Assembly: GCA_045631205.1 (NCBI GenBank)
Contig: JAZQUI010000002.1
Span: forward strand, 1-64,000
Direction: 5' to 3'
Length of the DNA stretch: 64,000 nucleotides
From: HGM04593 sp045631205
Lineage (GTDB): Bacteria; Bacteroidota; Bacteroidia; Bacteroidales; Bacteroidaceae
Shown here: piece after piece, positions 13,165 through 20,827 of the stretch
Layout of the letters: each line of letters starts with the position of its first letter
Numbering within the stretch: the first letter of the stretch is position 1
The notes under the pieces: generated by a model
Told to the model about the DNA's origin: nothing
Databases searched by the model: none
What the model saw: the letters and a program-made list of their open reading frames with translations, nothing else
Made by a program: the position numbers and the translations under genes

Positions 13165-15552
13165 ATGAAAATGAGAATTCTACTTTCTGTCTTCGCGCTT
13201 TTAACAGCTATTGCAGCCATAGCGCAAAAAAACACGATTATTGAAAATCCCGATTACGAAGGGGCAAACACATCGAGCATTGAAATTACCCGCATAGAGG
13301 TGGGGAAGGAAACAACAATGGTGTCGGCTACCATTTGGTATTGGCATAATTATTATGTAAGGTTAAACAGTTCTTCAATACTTAAAGGAAGAACCACAGG
13401 TCGTGAGTATAAATTACAACGTGTAGAGGGAGTTGAACTTGATAAGGAGATTTACACGCCTGCAAGCAACCGCATAGACTGCACGATGTATTTTGAACCG
13501 TTGAGTCGCGAGGAGGAGAAGGTTGATTTCAGCGAGGGAGCAACAGTCAGCAATCCTTGGGAGATTTACGGAATTTCGCTCATTCCTTCAAAGTGGGTGT
13601 TGCAAGGCACTTGGGAAGAAGTGGGCAACGCCGGTAATGTGGTTGCAGCCTTTGTGCAAGACCGCTTGCTCTACAACAACGAAGTGTGGCGTTACACCAC
13701 CACGAAGAAAGGGAAAAACATCACCATCGACATTACTTGCGGTGGTGTTTCGCGCCAGCTTTTTGCCGTGCAGAATAATAACGGCACACTTCTTTTAAAA
13801 AAGGATAAAAAAGAAAAAGGTATTTTGCTTACACGCAACGCTCAAACAGTTGCTGATGATGCTTACACTTACGACCCCTCCCGTGCCCACCCTCTGTTTT
13901 TTAGCGGGGGTAAGGTTGTTATAAAAGGTTGCATAATAAACAACTATGTAGGCAGTGAGCAGCAACGTCTTATGAAAATTCTCAAATATAATAATATAGT
14001 GAATGGTAGTGGAAGCAGCGAACTTATAACTATAAACCGCGATGGCACTTTCTCGGCCGAATTTGAGGTGGAGCATCCGCACTATGTTTATTTGCAGGAA
14101 CCTTTGAATACTATGGTGTTTGTAACTCCAGGCGATACTATTGTTCTATGTTGGGATACAGTTGAGAGTAAGCGCGAACAGTTTACAAAGAGAGCTCCTG
14201 TAGTGCTCGGTAACAGCCTCTCGGCACAACTCATACGCCACTCTCAACCCCTGCAAAAAAGAATAGAGGATGGTATAGAAAATCTATCTTACTATAATAC
14301 TTATAGCGAGAATTTTATTGAAACCAAAGAAGCCGCATACGATTATGTGAAAAACGCAGCACCCCTTTTCGAGGCAATATGTGAGAAAGCACCGGCACTG
14401 CTTGCTGGTGTGCCTCTCACCCCAGTTGCAAAGGATATAATAATAACCAATGCTCTTGAAGAACTCTTTACCACTATTTTAGATGTAAATAGTAATTATT
14501 ACTATAAAGCCTACAAGCAGGAAGGCAATGCGTGGGTTAAGGACGAGAGTTTCAAGGGGCTTGAACGCGAGAACTTTTTCTCTTTTTTGAAAGAAGAGGC
14601 AAACAAGCGAATCCTCCTCGACAATCTTTATATTTTCTGCAATCGCAGCAATTGGGTAATATTCAATCGTTTTGGTTTTGAACTCTACTTTCCGTATTTT
14701 AGTAGTGTTGTTAATGACTATAGAAATAATATATTTATAGAAAGTGATGCTGTTAAAAAGGTAGAAGCCGCAACCCAAGGTAACGATGATACCGCCGATG
14801 ACGAGGCGGTGGGATTCCTGCTATACGGCAGACACTATACCTCGCCCTACAACGCAAAAATATTGGAAGCTGTAAAAGAGGTGAGTTTCGATTCTGTACC
14901 TACAACAAGCTTTCTCTTTACCCAAACTTTCAAATTGATTGAGGAAAAATTGGGCATAGGCAATTGCTTGATGCTGCAACGCTCTATACTCGAAACAAGT
15001 AGTATTGGTAGCGACAATGATATACCACAGATAGTTGAACAGTTGGTGGGAGCAATGCCATTCTTTACATCGCCCATAATAGCCGCCCACACGCTGAAAC
15101 GTCTGCGTAGCCTTGTTGCAGAGCAAGAGGGTGGTAATGCTGCAAAGAATATACACCCCGAGGTTGCAAAGTTTCTTAAAATCCTCAACGAAAAGTACCC
15201 TGGCGAGCCCATTATCCTCGACTTTTGGGGGCTTGGGTGTGGCCCTTGCCGTTCAGGAATGCTTAATCACCGCGAACTTGTCGAGGAGTTTGCCGGCAGA
15301 GTGCGCTTCGTCTATATTTGTGATGAATCGGTAAATCCCGAGGGTGATGTGAACGAGTTCTTCACCACTAATAATATAAAAGGAGAGAACCATCGTGTAA
15401 GTGCCGATATGTGGAAATGTCTAAGCCATCAGTTTAATTTCAGCGGTATTCCCCACACCGAGATTCTGCTCAGTGACGGCACTGTTATGCCCGAAAACTC
15501 CGATGCACATATAAGCAAAACATTTATAAAGCAAGTTATATTGAAAGAGTGA
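13165..15552 (+). CDS. TlpA-like thioredoxin-fold protein, exported
   Basis: The 795-residue protein has a Sec signal peptide (MKMRILLSVFALLTAIAAIA, cleavage near 20), a long N-terminal region with no clear family, a middle beta-rich domain (about 250-330, including FVTPGDTIVLCWD) resembling the DUF4369-type domain that often precedes thioredoxin domains in Bacteroidetes, and a C-terminal TlpA/ResA-type thioredoxin domain with active site C692-G-P-C695 (ILDFWGLGCGPCRSG). It should act as a periplasmic or outer-membrane thiol-disulfide reductase. It is about twice the length of usual TlpA proteins. It faces the membrane winged-helix regulator, a plausible controller. Confidence 0.8.
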   Translation: MKMRILLSVFALLTAIAAIAQKNTIIENPDYEGANTSSIEITRIEVGKETTMVSATIWYWHNYYVRLNSSSILKGRTTGREYKLQRVEGVELDKEIYTPASNRIDCTMYFEPLSREEEKVDFSEGATVSNPWEIYGISLIPSKWVLQGTWEEVGNAGNVVAAFVQDRLLYNNEVWRYTTTKKGKNITIDITCGGVSRQLFAVQNNNGTLLLKKDKKEKGILLTRNAQTVADDAYTYDPSRAHPLFFSGGKVVIKGCIINNYVGSEQQRLMKILKYNNIVNGSGSSELITINRDGTFSAEFEVEHPHYVYLQEPLNTMVFVTPGDTIVLCWDTVESKREQFTKRAPVVLGNSLSAQLIRHSQPLQKRIEDGIENLSYYNTYSENFIETKEAAYDYVKNAAPLFEAICEKAPALLAGVPLTPVAKDIIITNALEELFTTILDVNSNYYYKAYKQEGNAWVKDESFKGLERENFFSFLKEEANKRILLDNLYIFCNRSNWVIFNRFGFELYFPYFSSVVNDYRNNIFIESDAVKKVEAATQGNDDTADDEAVGFLLYGRHYTSPYNAKILEAVKEVSFDSVPTTSFLFTQTFKLIEEKLGIGNCLMLQRSILETSSIGSDNDIPQIVEQLVGAMPFFTSPIIAAHTLKRLRSLVAEQEGGNAAKNIHPEVAKFLKILNEKYPGEPIILDFWGLGCGPCRSGMLNHRELVEEFAGRVRFVYICDESVNPEGDVNEFFTTNNIKGENHRVSADMWKCLSHQFNFSGIPHTEILLSDGTVMPENSDAHISKTFIKQVILKE

Positions 15553-15559
15553 TCCAAAG

Positions 15560-15911
15560 TTGGGAAAGGATAAAATTTTTATCGACCGCAAGAATAACGG
15601 TAAGTGGGAGGTTGTCTATAATACAATAGATGTTCACCACGAATGCTGCGAGCAGAATGGTTTGTTCTATTGTTACAACGATGGCCGTGGTCGCGAGCAC
15701 AACGGCTATTATGTACGTGGTGATAGAGGTGAGTGGCGCGAATATGCTCCCGGAAAACTCCGTAGACGAGGATAAGAAGATTTGGCTGTTCGAAGGAAAT
15801 GCTCGTGTCGATTGCAAAGCTATCTGCAAAAATGCCTATTTTCTTGGCGGCGATTCCAAGGAGTTTGCAAAAATCAAAGAATTATTGGCATTAGGTACGT
15901 TTCGTATGTAA
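15560..15911 (+). pseudogene. Small frameshifted gene of unknown function
   Basis: Two overlapping frames look coding in sequence. Frame A (15560-15775) reads DKIFIDRKNNGKWEVVYNT with several Cys and His residues. Frame B (within 15630-15911) reads EDKKIWLFEGNARVDCKA then FLGGDSKEFAKIKELLALG. Switching from A to B near 15755-15775 would give one protein of about 115 residues. Frame A has only a TTG start, 7 bp after the TlpA-like gene stop. I recognise no family. A frameshift mutation in an accessory gene cotranscribed with the thioredoxin protein is the simplest reading. A sequencing error is the alternative. Confidence 0.45.
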
Positions 15912-15960
15912 GATATACGGAATAAACATATATGCATAAATCTCATTAACGTAAAAAGAG

Positions 15961-16005
15961 AACCGCTCCTTGCCCTTTTGAAGAGGGTAAGGAGCGGTTG
16001 TTTTT
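15961..16005. terminator. Bidirectional terminator between convergent genes
   Basis: AACCGCTCCTT (15961-15971) pairs exactly with AAGGAGCGGTT (15989-15999), with an inner CCCT/AGGG helix and T/A runs on both flanks. It ends immediately beside the glutaminase stop codon. Confidence 0.85.
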
Positions 16006-16987
16006 ACACCGGCACTGCTTGAGATTCTTCAACAGCAACCTTGTCGTAGCTGTAAATGTTTAGTCCTAACTCTTTTACAATATATGTTATTGCTTTTTGT
16101 GCCCGCACCGAGTTTCCTGCCACGTCTATTGGCGGCGAGAAAGCGGCGATACCGAATAGCCCGGGAAGTACACCAATGATACCGCCGCCCACGCCTGTTT
16201 TTGCAGGAATTCCTGTGGAAAACATCCAATTGCCGCTATGCTCGTAGAAACCCACAGCTGCCATCATGGAAACTATCTTTTCGGTTAAGCGTGCAGGGAA
16301 TACCTCTTTCTTGGTCACGGGGTTAACACCGCCGCCGGCTATGGTGCCCGCGAAAACTGCCAGTTCGCTTGTTGTCACTCCTAAGGAACATTGGCGCGTG
16401 TAAAGGTCGAGCGACATATCGGGCTCATCATATATGCGGTTGTAGTTTTTTAAGAGCCAGGCGATGGCGCGGTTATTGTGGTTGGTGACACTCTCCGATT
16501 TGTAGAGTTCGTCGATAACAGGGAGCTTGCTTGCGCACAAATCATTGATGTTCTGCAATATCGAGCTCCACTTCTGTTGCTTGTCACCCACCGGTCGCAC
16601 CAAGCTGACGGCGGCTATTGCCCCTGCATTTACCAATGGAGTAGAAGGGTGGTCGTTCTCTAAAAGTATAGCCATTATTGAGTTGAAAGGCATACCTGTG
16701 GCGTCGGCGCCTATCATATCCATTATGGTATTTGCACCATACTCCTTTAACACCAATAAGGCCGTGGCTACTTTTGAGATTGACTCTATACCGAAACGGA
16801 AACTGCAATCGCCGGCCTCGATAATTTCGCCACCGGGCAAGCACACTGCTATTGCGAATTGCTTGCTGTCTACGTTTGCAAGGTATGGGATGTAATCGGC
16901 ATTCTTACCTCCTTTTTCCTCCTTGTAAAGCTTGTATGCTGCATTTACAACAGTGTGCAGTCTCTCTCGTGTGACCCTTCTCTCCAT
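16004..16987 (-). CDS. glsA: Glutaminase A
   Basis: The 327-residue beta-lactamase-fold glutaminase converts glutamine to glutamate and ammonia. It has the catalytic S69-x-x-K72 motif in FRFGIESISKVATALL, the STPLVNAGAIAA block and the C-terminal GIPAKTGVGGGIIGVLPG block. It lies 8 bp after glutamate decarboxylase in the same operon. In enteric bacteria this pair consumes protons twice: glutaminase releases ammonia and the decarboxylase consumes a proton to form GABA. The same acid-resistance role is likely here. Cytoplasmic. Confidence 0.95.
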   Translation of the reverse strand: MERRVTRERLHTVVNAAYKLYKEEKGGKNADYIPYLANVDSKQFAIAVCLPGGEIIEAGDCSFRFGIESISKVATALLVLKEYGANTIMDMIGADATGMPFNSIMAILLENDHPSTPLVNAGAIAAVSLVRPVGDKQQKWSSILQNINDLCASKLPVIDELYKSESVTNHNNRAIAWLLKNYNRIYDEPDMSLDLYTRQCSLGVTTSELAVFAGTIAGGGVNPVTKKEVFPARLTEKIVSMMAAVGFYEHSGNWMFSTGIPAKTGVGGGIIGVLPGLFGIAAFSPPIDVAGNSVRAQKAITYIVKELGLNIYSYDKVAVEESQAVPV

Positions 16988-16995
16988 TTTATTTA

Positions 16996-18423
16996 TTATT
17001 TACCGGTGTGAGTATATACTGTACCTTTAACCTTTATGTTGCTCTCCAAAGAGATGCGTGAAGGTGTGGGGTATTGCAATTTCTCGAGTTCTGTTACAGC
17101 CGATGCAATGTCGGCGAGCAGTTGGTCGGCCATGTCGCGGCTGAAACCATTACGCACCACAATACGCATCACGATGGTCTCTTCGAGTTTTGCAGGCAGA
17201 GTGTATGCAGGAACCATCCAACCATTTTGTTTAAGCTTGTCTTGTAGATCGTAAAGTGTCCATTTACATTTCTTTGCGTGCTCTTGCTTCATCTCCCATA
17301 TGAAGAGAGGGTTGCTCACTTCTTCGCTATAGTTGCGGAATGGTTTCATTTTGCCAATCTCGGCGTGAAGGTATCTTGCAATTTCGAGAGAGTTCTTCTG
17401 TATTGCCTTGTAACCCTCGAAGCCCAAGCGTATGAATTGGTAGTATTGTCCCAATATCTGTGCGGCTGGGCGTGAGAAGTTGAGTCCCACCTGTGTAACA
17501 TCGGCACCAAGATAGTTTACACTGAACGACATAGAGTCGGGGAGATATTTTTTATCCTTCCACACAACCCATCCAAGGCCGGGATAAACAAGGCCGTACT
17601 TGTGGCCGCTGGTACTTATGGAAAGAACCCATTTGAGGCGGAAATCCCAAACTCTATCGGGCTCAAGGAAGGGTAGAATGAAACCGCCCGATGCAGCATC
17701 TACGTGGATGGGTATTTCGTATCCTGTCTTTTTATTGTATTCGTCGAGTGCGTCGTTAAGTGCTTTGACATCGTCGTTAAGGCCGGTCCAGGTTACACCC
17801 TGTATGGGTACTACACAGATGGTGTTCTCGTCGCACATGGCAATAGCATCTTCGGGGCAGAGAGTGAGTTTCTCTGTGGTGAGAGGCACGGTGCGCATCT
17901 CAATCTGCCACAACTGTGCAAATTTCTCCCATACTACCTGGTAGCCCGATGAAATTACAAAATTGGGTTTGTCACAAGGTTTTCCCGCTGCTTCGCGGCG
18001 TTTCTTCCATCGTTGCCACGCTGCTACGCCACCCAACATACAGGCTTCGCTTGAACCAATTCCAAGAGCTCCTGCCTTCCATTTAGCCTGTTCGGGGGTG
18101 TTCCATAGGTTGGCGATTATGTTTATACATTTGGCACACATCACGGCTATGCGTGGATACTCGGTTTCGTCAATGTAATTTATGGCAATGGCATCGTTCA
18201 TCAACTTTGTGGCATAAGGGTCCATATATGTTGTTACGAACGTAGCGAGGTTCAAACGCGGCTGTGTCTGCGCGTATGTTTCGTCTTTCACCATCTGATA
18301 GGCAATCTCGGGTGTGGTCGATTTTTGAGGAATCTTGTCGGTGGGAGCCGATTTCAACATCTCCTGCGAACCGAACACTGCGGTTGTTACACCGGTTTCT
18401 TTGTAATCTTCATTCTGTTTCAT
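16996..18423 (-). CDS. gadB: Glutamate decarboxylase
   Basis: The 475-residue PLP enzyme decarboxylates glutamate to GABA and CO2. The PLP lysine is K275 in SISTSGHKYGLVYPGLGWV, and D242 in HVDAASGGFI would hold the cofactor ring nitrogen. The C-terminus ends TVYTHTGK and so retains the terminal His-Thr segment that closes the active site at neutral pH in E. coli GadB. Length is as in E. coli (466). It is first in an operon with glsA. No GadC-type glutamate/GABA antiporter is encoded beside it. The divergent neighbours are an MFS and an EamA transporter. Confidence 0.96.
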   Translation of the reverse strand: MKQNEDYKETGVTTAVFGSQEMLKSAPTDKIPQKSTTPEIAYQMVKDETYAQTQPRLNLATFVTTYMDPYATKLMNDAIAINYIDETEYPRIAVMCAKCINIIANLWNTPEQAKWKAGALGIGSSEACMLGGVAAWQRWKKRREAAGKPCDKPNFVISSGYQVVWEKFAQLWQIEMRTVPLTTEKLTLCPEDAIAMCDENTICVVPIQGVTWTGLNDDVKALNDALDEYNKKTGYEIPIHVDAASGGFILPFLEPDRVWDFRLKWVLSISTSGHKYGLVYPGLGWVVWKDKKYLPDSMSFSVNYLGADVTQVGLNFSRPAAQILGQYYQFIRLGFEGYKAIQKNSLEIARYLHAEIGKMKPFRNYSEEVSNPLFIWEMKQEHAKKCKWTLYDLQDKLKQNGWMVPAYTLPAKLEETIVMRIVVRNGFSRDMADQLLADIASAVTELEKLQYPTPSRISLESNIKVKGTVYTHTGK

Positions 18424-18595
18424 CTTTTTGAAATTTTAAAGTTGACAAATTTCTGAACGGTATCTGTTGAACATCGGCAGGCGGTGCTATGTTCGCTTGT
18501 TTGCTTTTTTTGTGATTGTTGTACATTTATTTGTTGCTTGAACAATTCTTCGCTTTCTCTTGTTTGCAAGCATAGAACTTTAACTTGATGAAATT

Positions 18596-19795
18596 ATGAG
18601 AGTAAATACAGGAAAAGGTACAATTGCTTTGTGGGCTTTGTTTGGGATATGGTCGGTGTCGGCATTGACTTCGTTGCCGGGGCTTGCTATTTCGCCGGTG
18701 CTTGACGACCTTACTAAAATATTCAAGGATGCTACGGAGCTCGATGTCCAAATGCTCACCTCCTTACCATCGTTGCTTATAATACCTTTTATATTGCTGG
18801 CGGGACATTTGAGCGACGCGGTAGGGTATATACGTTTGCTCTATTTGGGACTTTCTATCTTTCTGTTGAGTGGTCTTCTCTATTTTCTTTGCGATTCAAT
18901 GGTTGAACTTATTTTTGTGAGTGCTCTTCTTGGTGTGGGCGCTGGCATTATAACCCCTTTGTCAACCTCACTTATATCCCGTTTTTTTACCGGTGCAGAA
19001 CGTACCCGTCAGTTTGGTTACAGCTCGGCAATAAATAATATGACGCTTGTTGTTGCAACAGCGGTCACCGGCTATTTGGCCGAGGTCGAGTGGCGCTTGC
19101 CATTTCTTGTCTATTTATTGCCGGCTGTTTCGCTGCTGCTTGTTCCGCATATAAAAGGTGCCGAAAAAACTTGCGGCAATGTTCCTAGTGACGAAGAAGT
19201 GAGTTTTATAAATGGTTCTTCTAAAATAGATTATGGCTCACTAGTTAAATTTATGCTTTACTATTTCTTTATCACTTTTCTTGTGATGGTTGTGAGTGTG
19301 AACCTCTCTTTTCTTATGCAGGAGTATGGGCATGATAGTGGCAGCGTTGGTGTTGTAACTTCGGTGTTTTTTCTCTCCATAATGTTGCCCGGTTTTTTCC
19401 TTAACAGAATTTTGGGTATTTTGCGCGGCAAAATATTTTTGTGCTGTCTGCTTCTTATAGGTTGCGGCCTATTCCTGATATTCTTCAACAAGGCACTTGT
19501 GTGGATGTTTATCGGAGTTTTTCTTGCGGGTATTGGTTATGGTGTTGCCCAGCCTTTCATATATGACCGCACCGCGTTGGTTGCCACTCCCGACAAGGTT
19601 ACTTTTGCGCTTGCCCTTGTGATGACTATGAACTATGTTGCCATTGTGCTTTGTCCGCCGGTAGTTGATTTCTTGCAGAAACTTTCGGGTGTGAAGAGCG
19701 CCGGGTTTGCTTTTGCGCTGAATGGTTGTTTCTGTGCTGCCGGTTTAGTTTTTCTCTTGTTAAGAGGTGTTGTTTGTAAAAGTTACAAAAGATGA
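18596..19795 (+). CDS. MFS transporter
   Basis: The 399-residue protein is hydrophobic throughout, with about 12 membrane helices. The major-facilitator loop 2-3 signature appears as GHLSDAVGYIRLLYLG near residues 64-79, and GVGAGIITPLSTSLISRFF fits helix 4 of drug-resistance-type members. The substrate is unknown. It is divergent from gadB across 172 bp and overlaps the EamA gene by 4 bp, so the two transporters are cotranscribed. A link to GABA or glutamate export would be speculation. Confidence 0.85.
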   Translation: MRVNTGKGTIALWALFGIWSVSALTSLPGLAISPVLDDLTKIFKDATELDVQMLTSLPSLLIIPFILLAGHLSDAVGYIRLLYLGLSIFLLSGLLYFLCDSMVELIFVSALLGVGAGIITPLSTSLISRFFTGAERTRQFGYSSAINNMTLVVATAVTGYLAEVEWRLPFLVYLLPAVSLLLVPHIKGAEKTCGNVPSDEEVSFINGSSKIDYGSLVKFMLYYFFITFLVMVVSVNLSFLMQEYGHDSGSVGVVTSVFFLSIMLPGFFLNRILGILRGKIFLCCLLLIGCGLFLIFFNKALVWMFIGVFLAGIGYGVAQPFIYDRTALVATPDKVTFALALVMTMNYVAIVLCPPVVDFLQKLSGVKSAGFAFALNGCFCAAGLVFLLLRGVVCKSYKR

Positions 19796-20694
19796 AGAAT
19801 ACTCTTAAAGGTTCCCTAGCACTCATCGTGTCGCGTGCTTCGGCAGGTCTTAATGTCAATTGCAGTAAGTATCTGTTGTCTTCGTGGTTTACACCTGCAG
19901 GGTTTGTTGCATTGCGTCTGCTTTTTGGCACGCTCTTCTTTTGGGCGGTGGGTATATTTGATAAACCCGATTTGTCGTCGCAACGCGATAGGGTGAAGCT
20001 CTTTTTTCTCGGTGCCATTGCCGTTTTTGGATATATGATGCTCTATGCGGTCGGTATCTCCTACACGACACCTGTTAATTTTGCTCTTATCAATGCTTTG
20101 CAACCAATTTGGGTGTTTCTTTTTTCGGTCGTCTGTTGCAATGAACGTGTGACTTCGGGCAAGGTGGTGGGTATTCTGCTTGGTTTTTCGGGTGTTGCGG
20201 CAACGTTGTTTTCCGAGTCGTCGTCCGAGTATGCCGTGCGTCCTTTTGCTGGTAACGCAATGGCTTTTATCAGTTCTTTGTTATATGCTTTTTATTTGCT
20301 TTCGTCGTCGGCTTTGTTGCGTCGCGTGAGTAACATTGTTATGTTGAAATATACATTTCTCGGTGCTCTTGTTTCCTCAATAGTGGCCTTCCTGGTAAGC
20401 GGTGCAACGGTTCCCCGTATTTTCAGCAACTATGATCCCACAGCTGTGCTAACCTTTCTTTTTGTGTTGTTGTTTCCCACGGCATTGAGTTATCTGCTCG
20501 TGCCGATAGGGGTCAAGTATTTGAAAACTACGCTTGTTGCAATGTATAGTTATGTTACTTTGTTTACGGCAACGCTAATCTCGGTTTTTACCGGGCAGGA
20601 CCGTTTCGACGCTGCGCTTTTCTTTGCTCTTTTGCTTATTTGTGTGGGTATTTTTCTTGTGGGAAAGTCGGAACGGAGGGAGCAAATGTTATAG
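19792..20694 (+). CDS. EamA/DMT-family transporter
   Basis: The 300-residue protein has ten predicted membrane helices in two similar halves, as in drug/metabolite transporters. Visible landmarks are PAGFVALRLLFGTLFFWAVG in the first half, ALINALQPIWVFLFSVV and the Glu-containing NERVTSGKVVGILLGFSGV loop. Its start overlaps the MFS stop (ATGA). Substrate unknown; members export amino acids and other metabolites. A second EamA gene of similar design lies at 63194. Confidence 0.85.
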   Translation: MKNTLKGSLALIVSRASAGLNVNCSKYLLSSWFTPAGFVALRLLFGTLFFWAVGIFDKPDLSSQRDRVKLFFLGAIAVFGYMMLYAVGISYTTPVNFALINALQPIWVFLFSVVCCNERVTSGKVVGILLGFSGVAATLFSESSSEYAVRPFAGNAMAFISSLLYAFYLLSSSALLRRVSNIVMLKYTFLGALVSSIVAFLVSGATVPRIFSNYDPTAVLTFLFVLLFPTALSYLLVPIGVKYLKTTLVAMYSYVTLFTATLISVFTGQDRFDAALFFALLLICVGIFLVGKSERREQML

Positions 20695-20786
20695 AATAAA
20701 TAGATTTATCTGGAGCGGTTATTGTATTCTCATGGAGTACATATTGTTTCAGCTTAAATAATAATTATTATTTAAATATTTTTTTA

Positions 20787-20794
20787 TATCTTTG
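20787..20794 (+). promoter_or_regulatory. -7 promoter element of the M6 protease gene, within an inverted repeat
   Basis: TATCTTTG matches the consensus and is part of TATATCTTTG (20785-20794), whose complement CAAAGATATA (20819-20828) ends on the A of the start codon. The pair could be an operator or a start-codon hairpin. Confidence 0.55.
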
Positions 20795-20827
20795 TAATTG
20801 ATATAATGTCAAAATTCACAAAGATAT

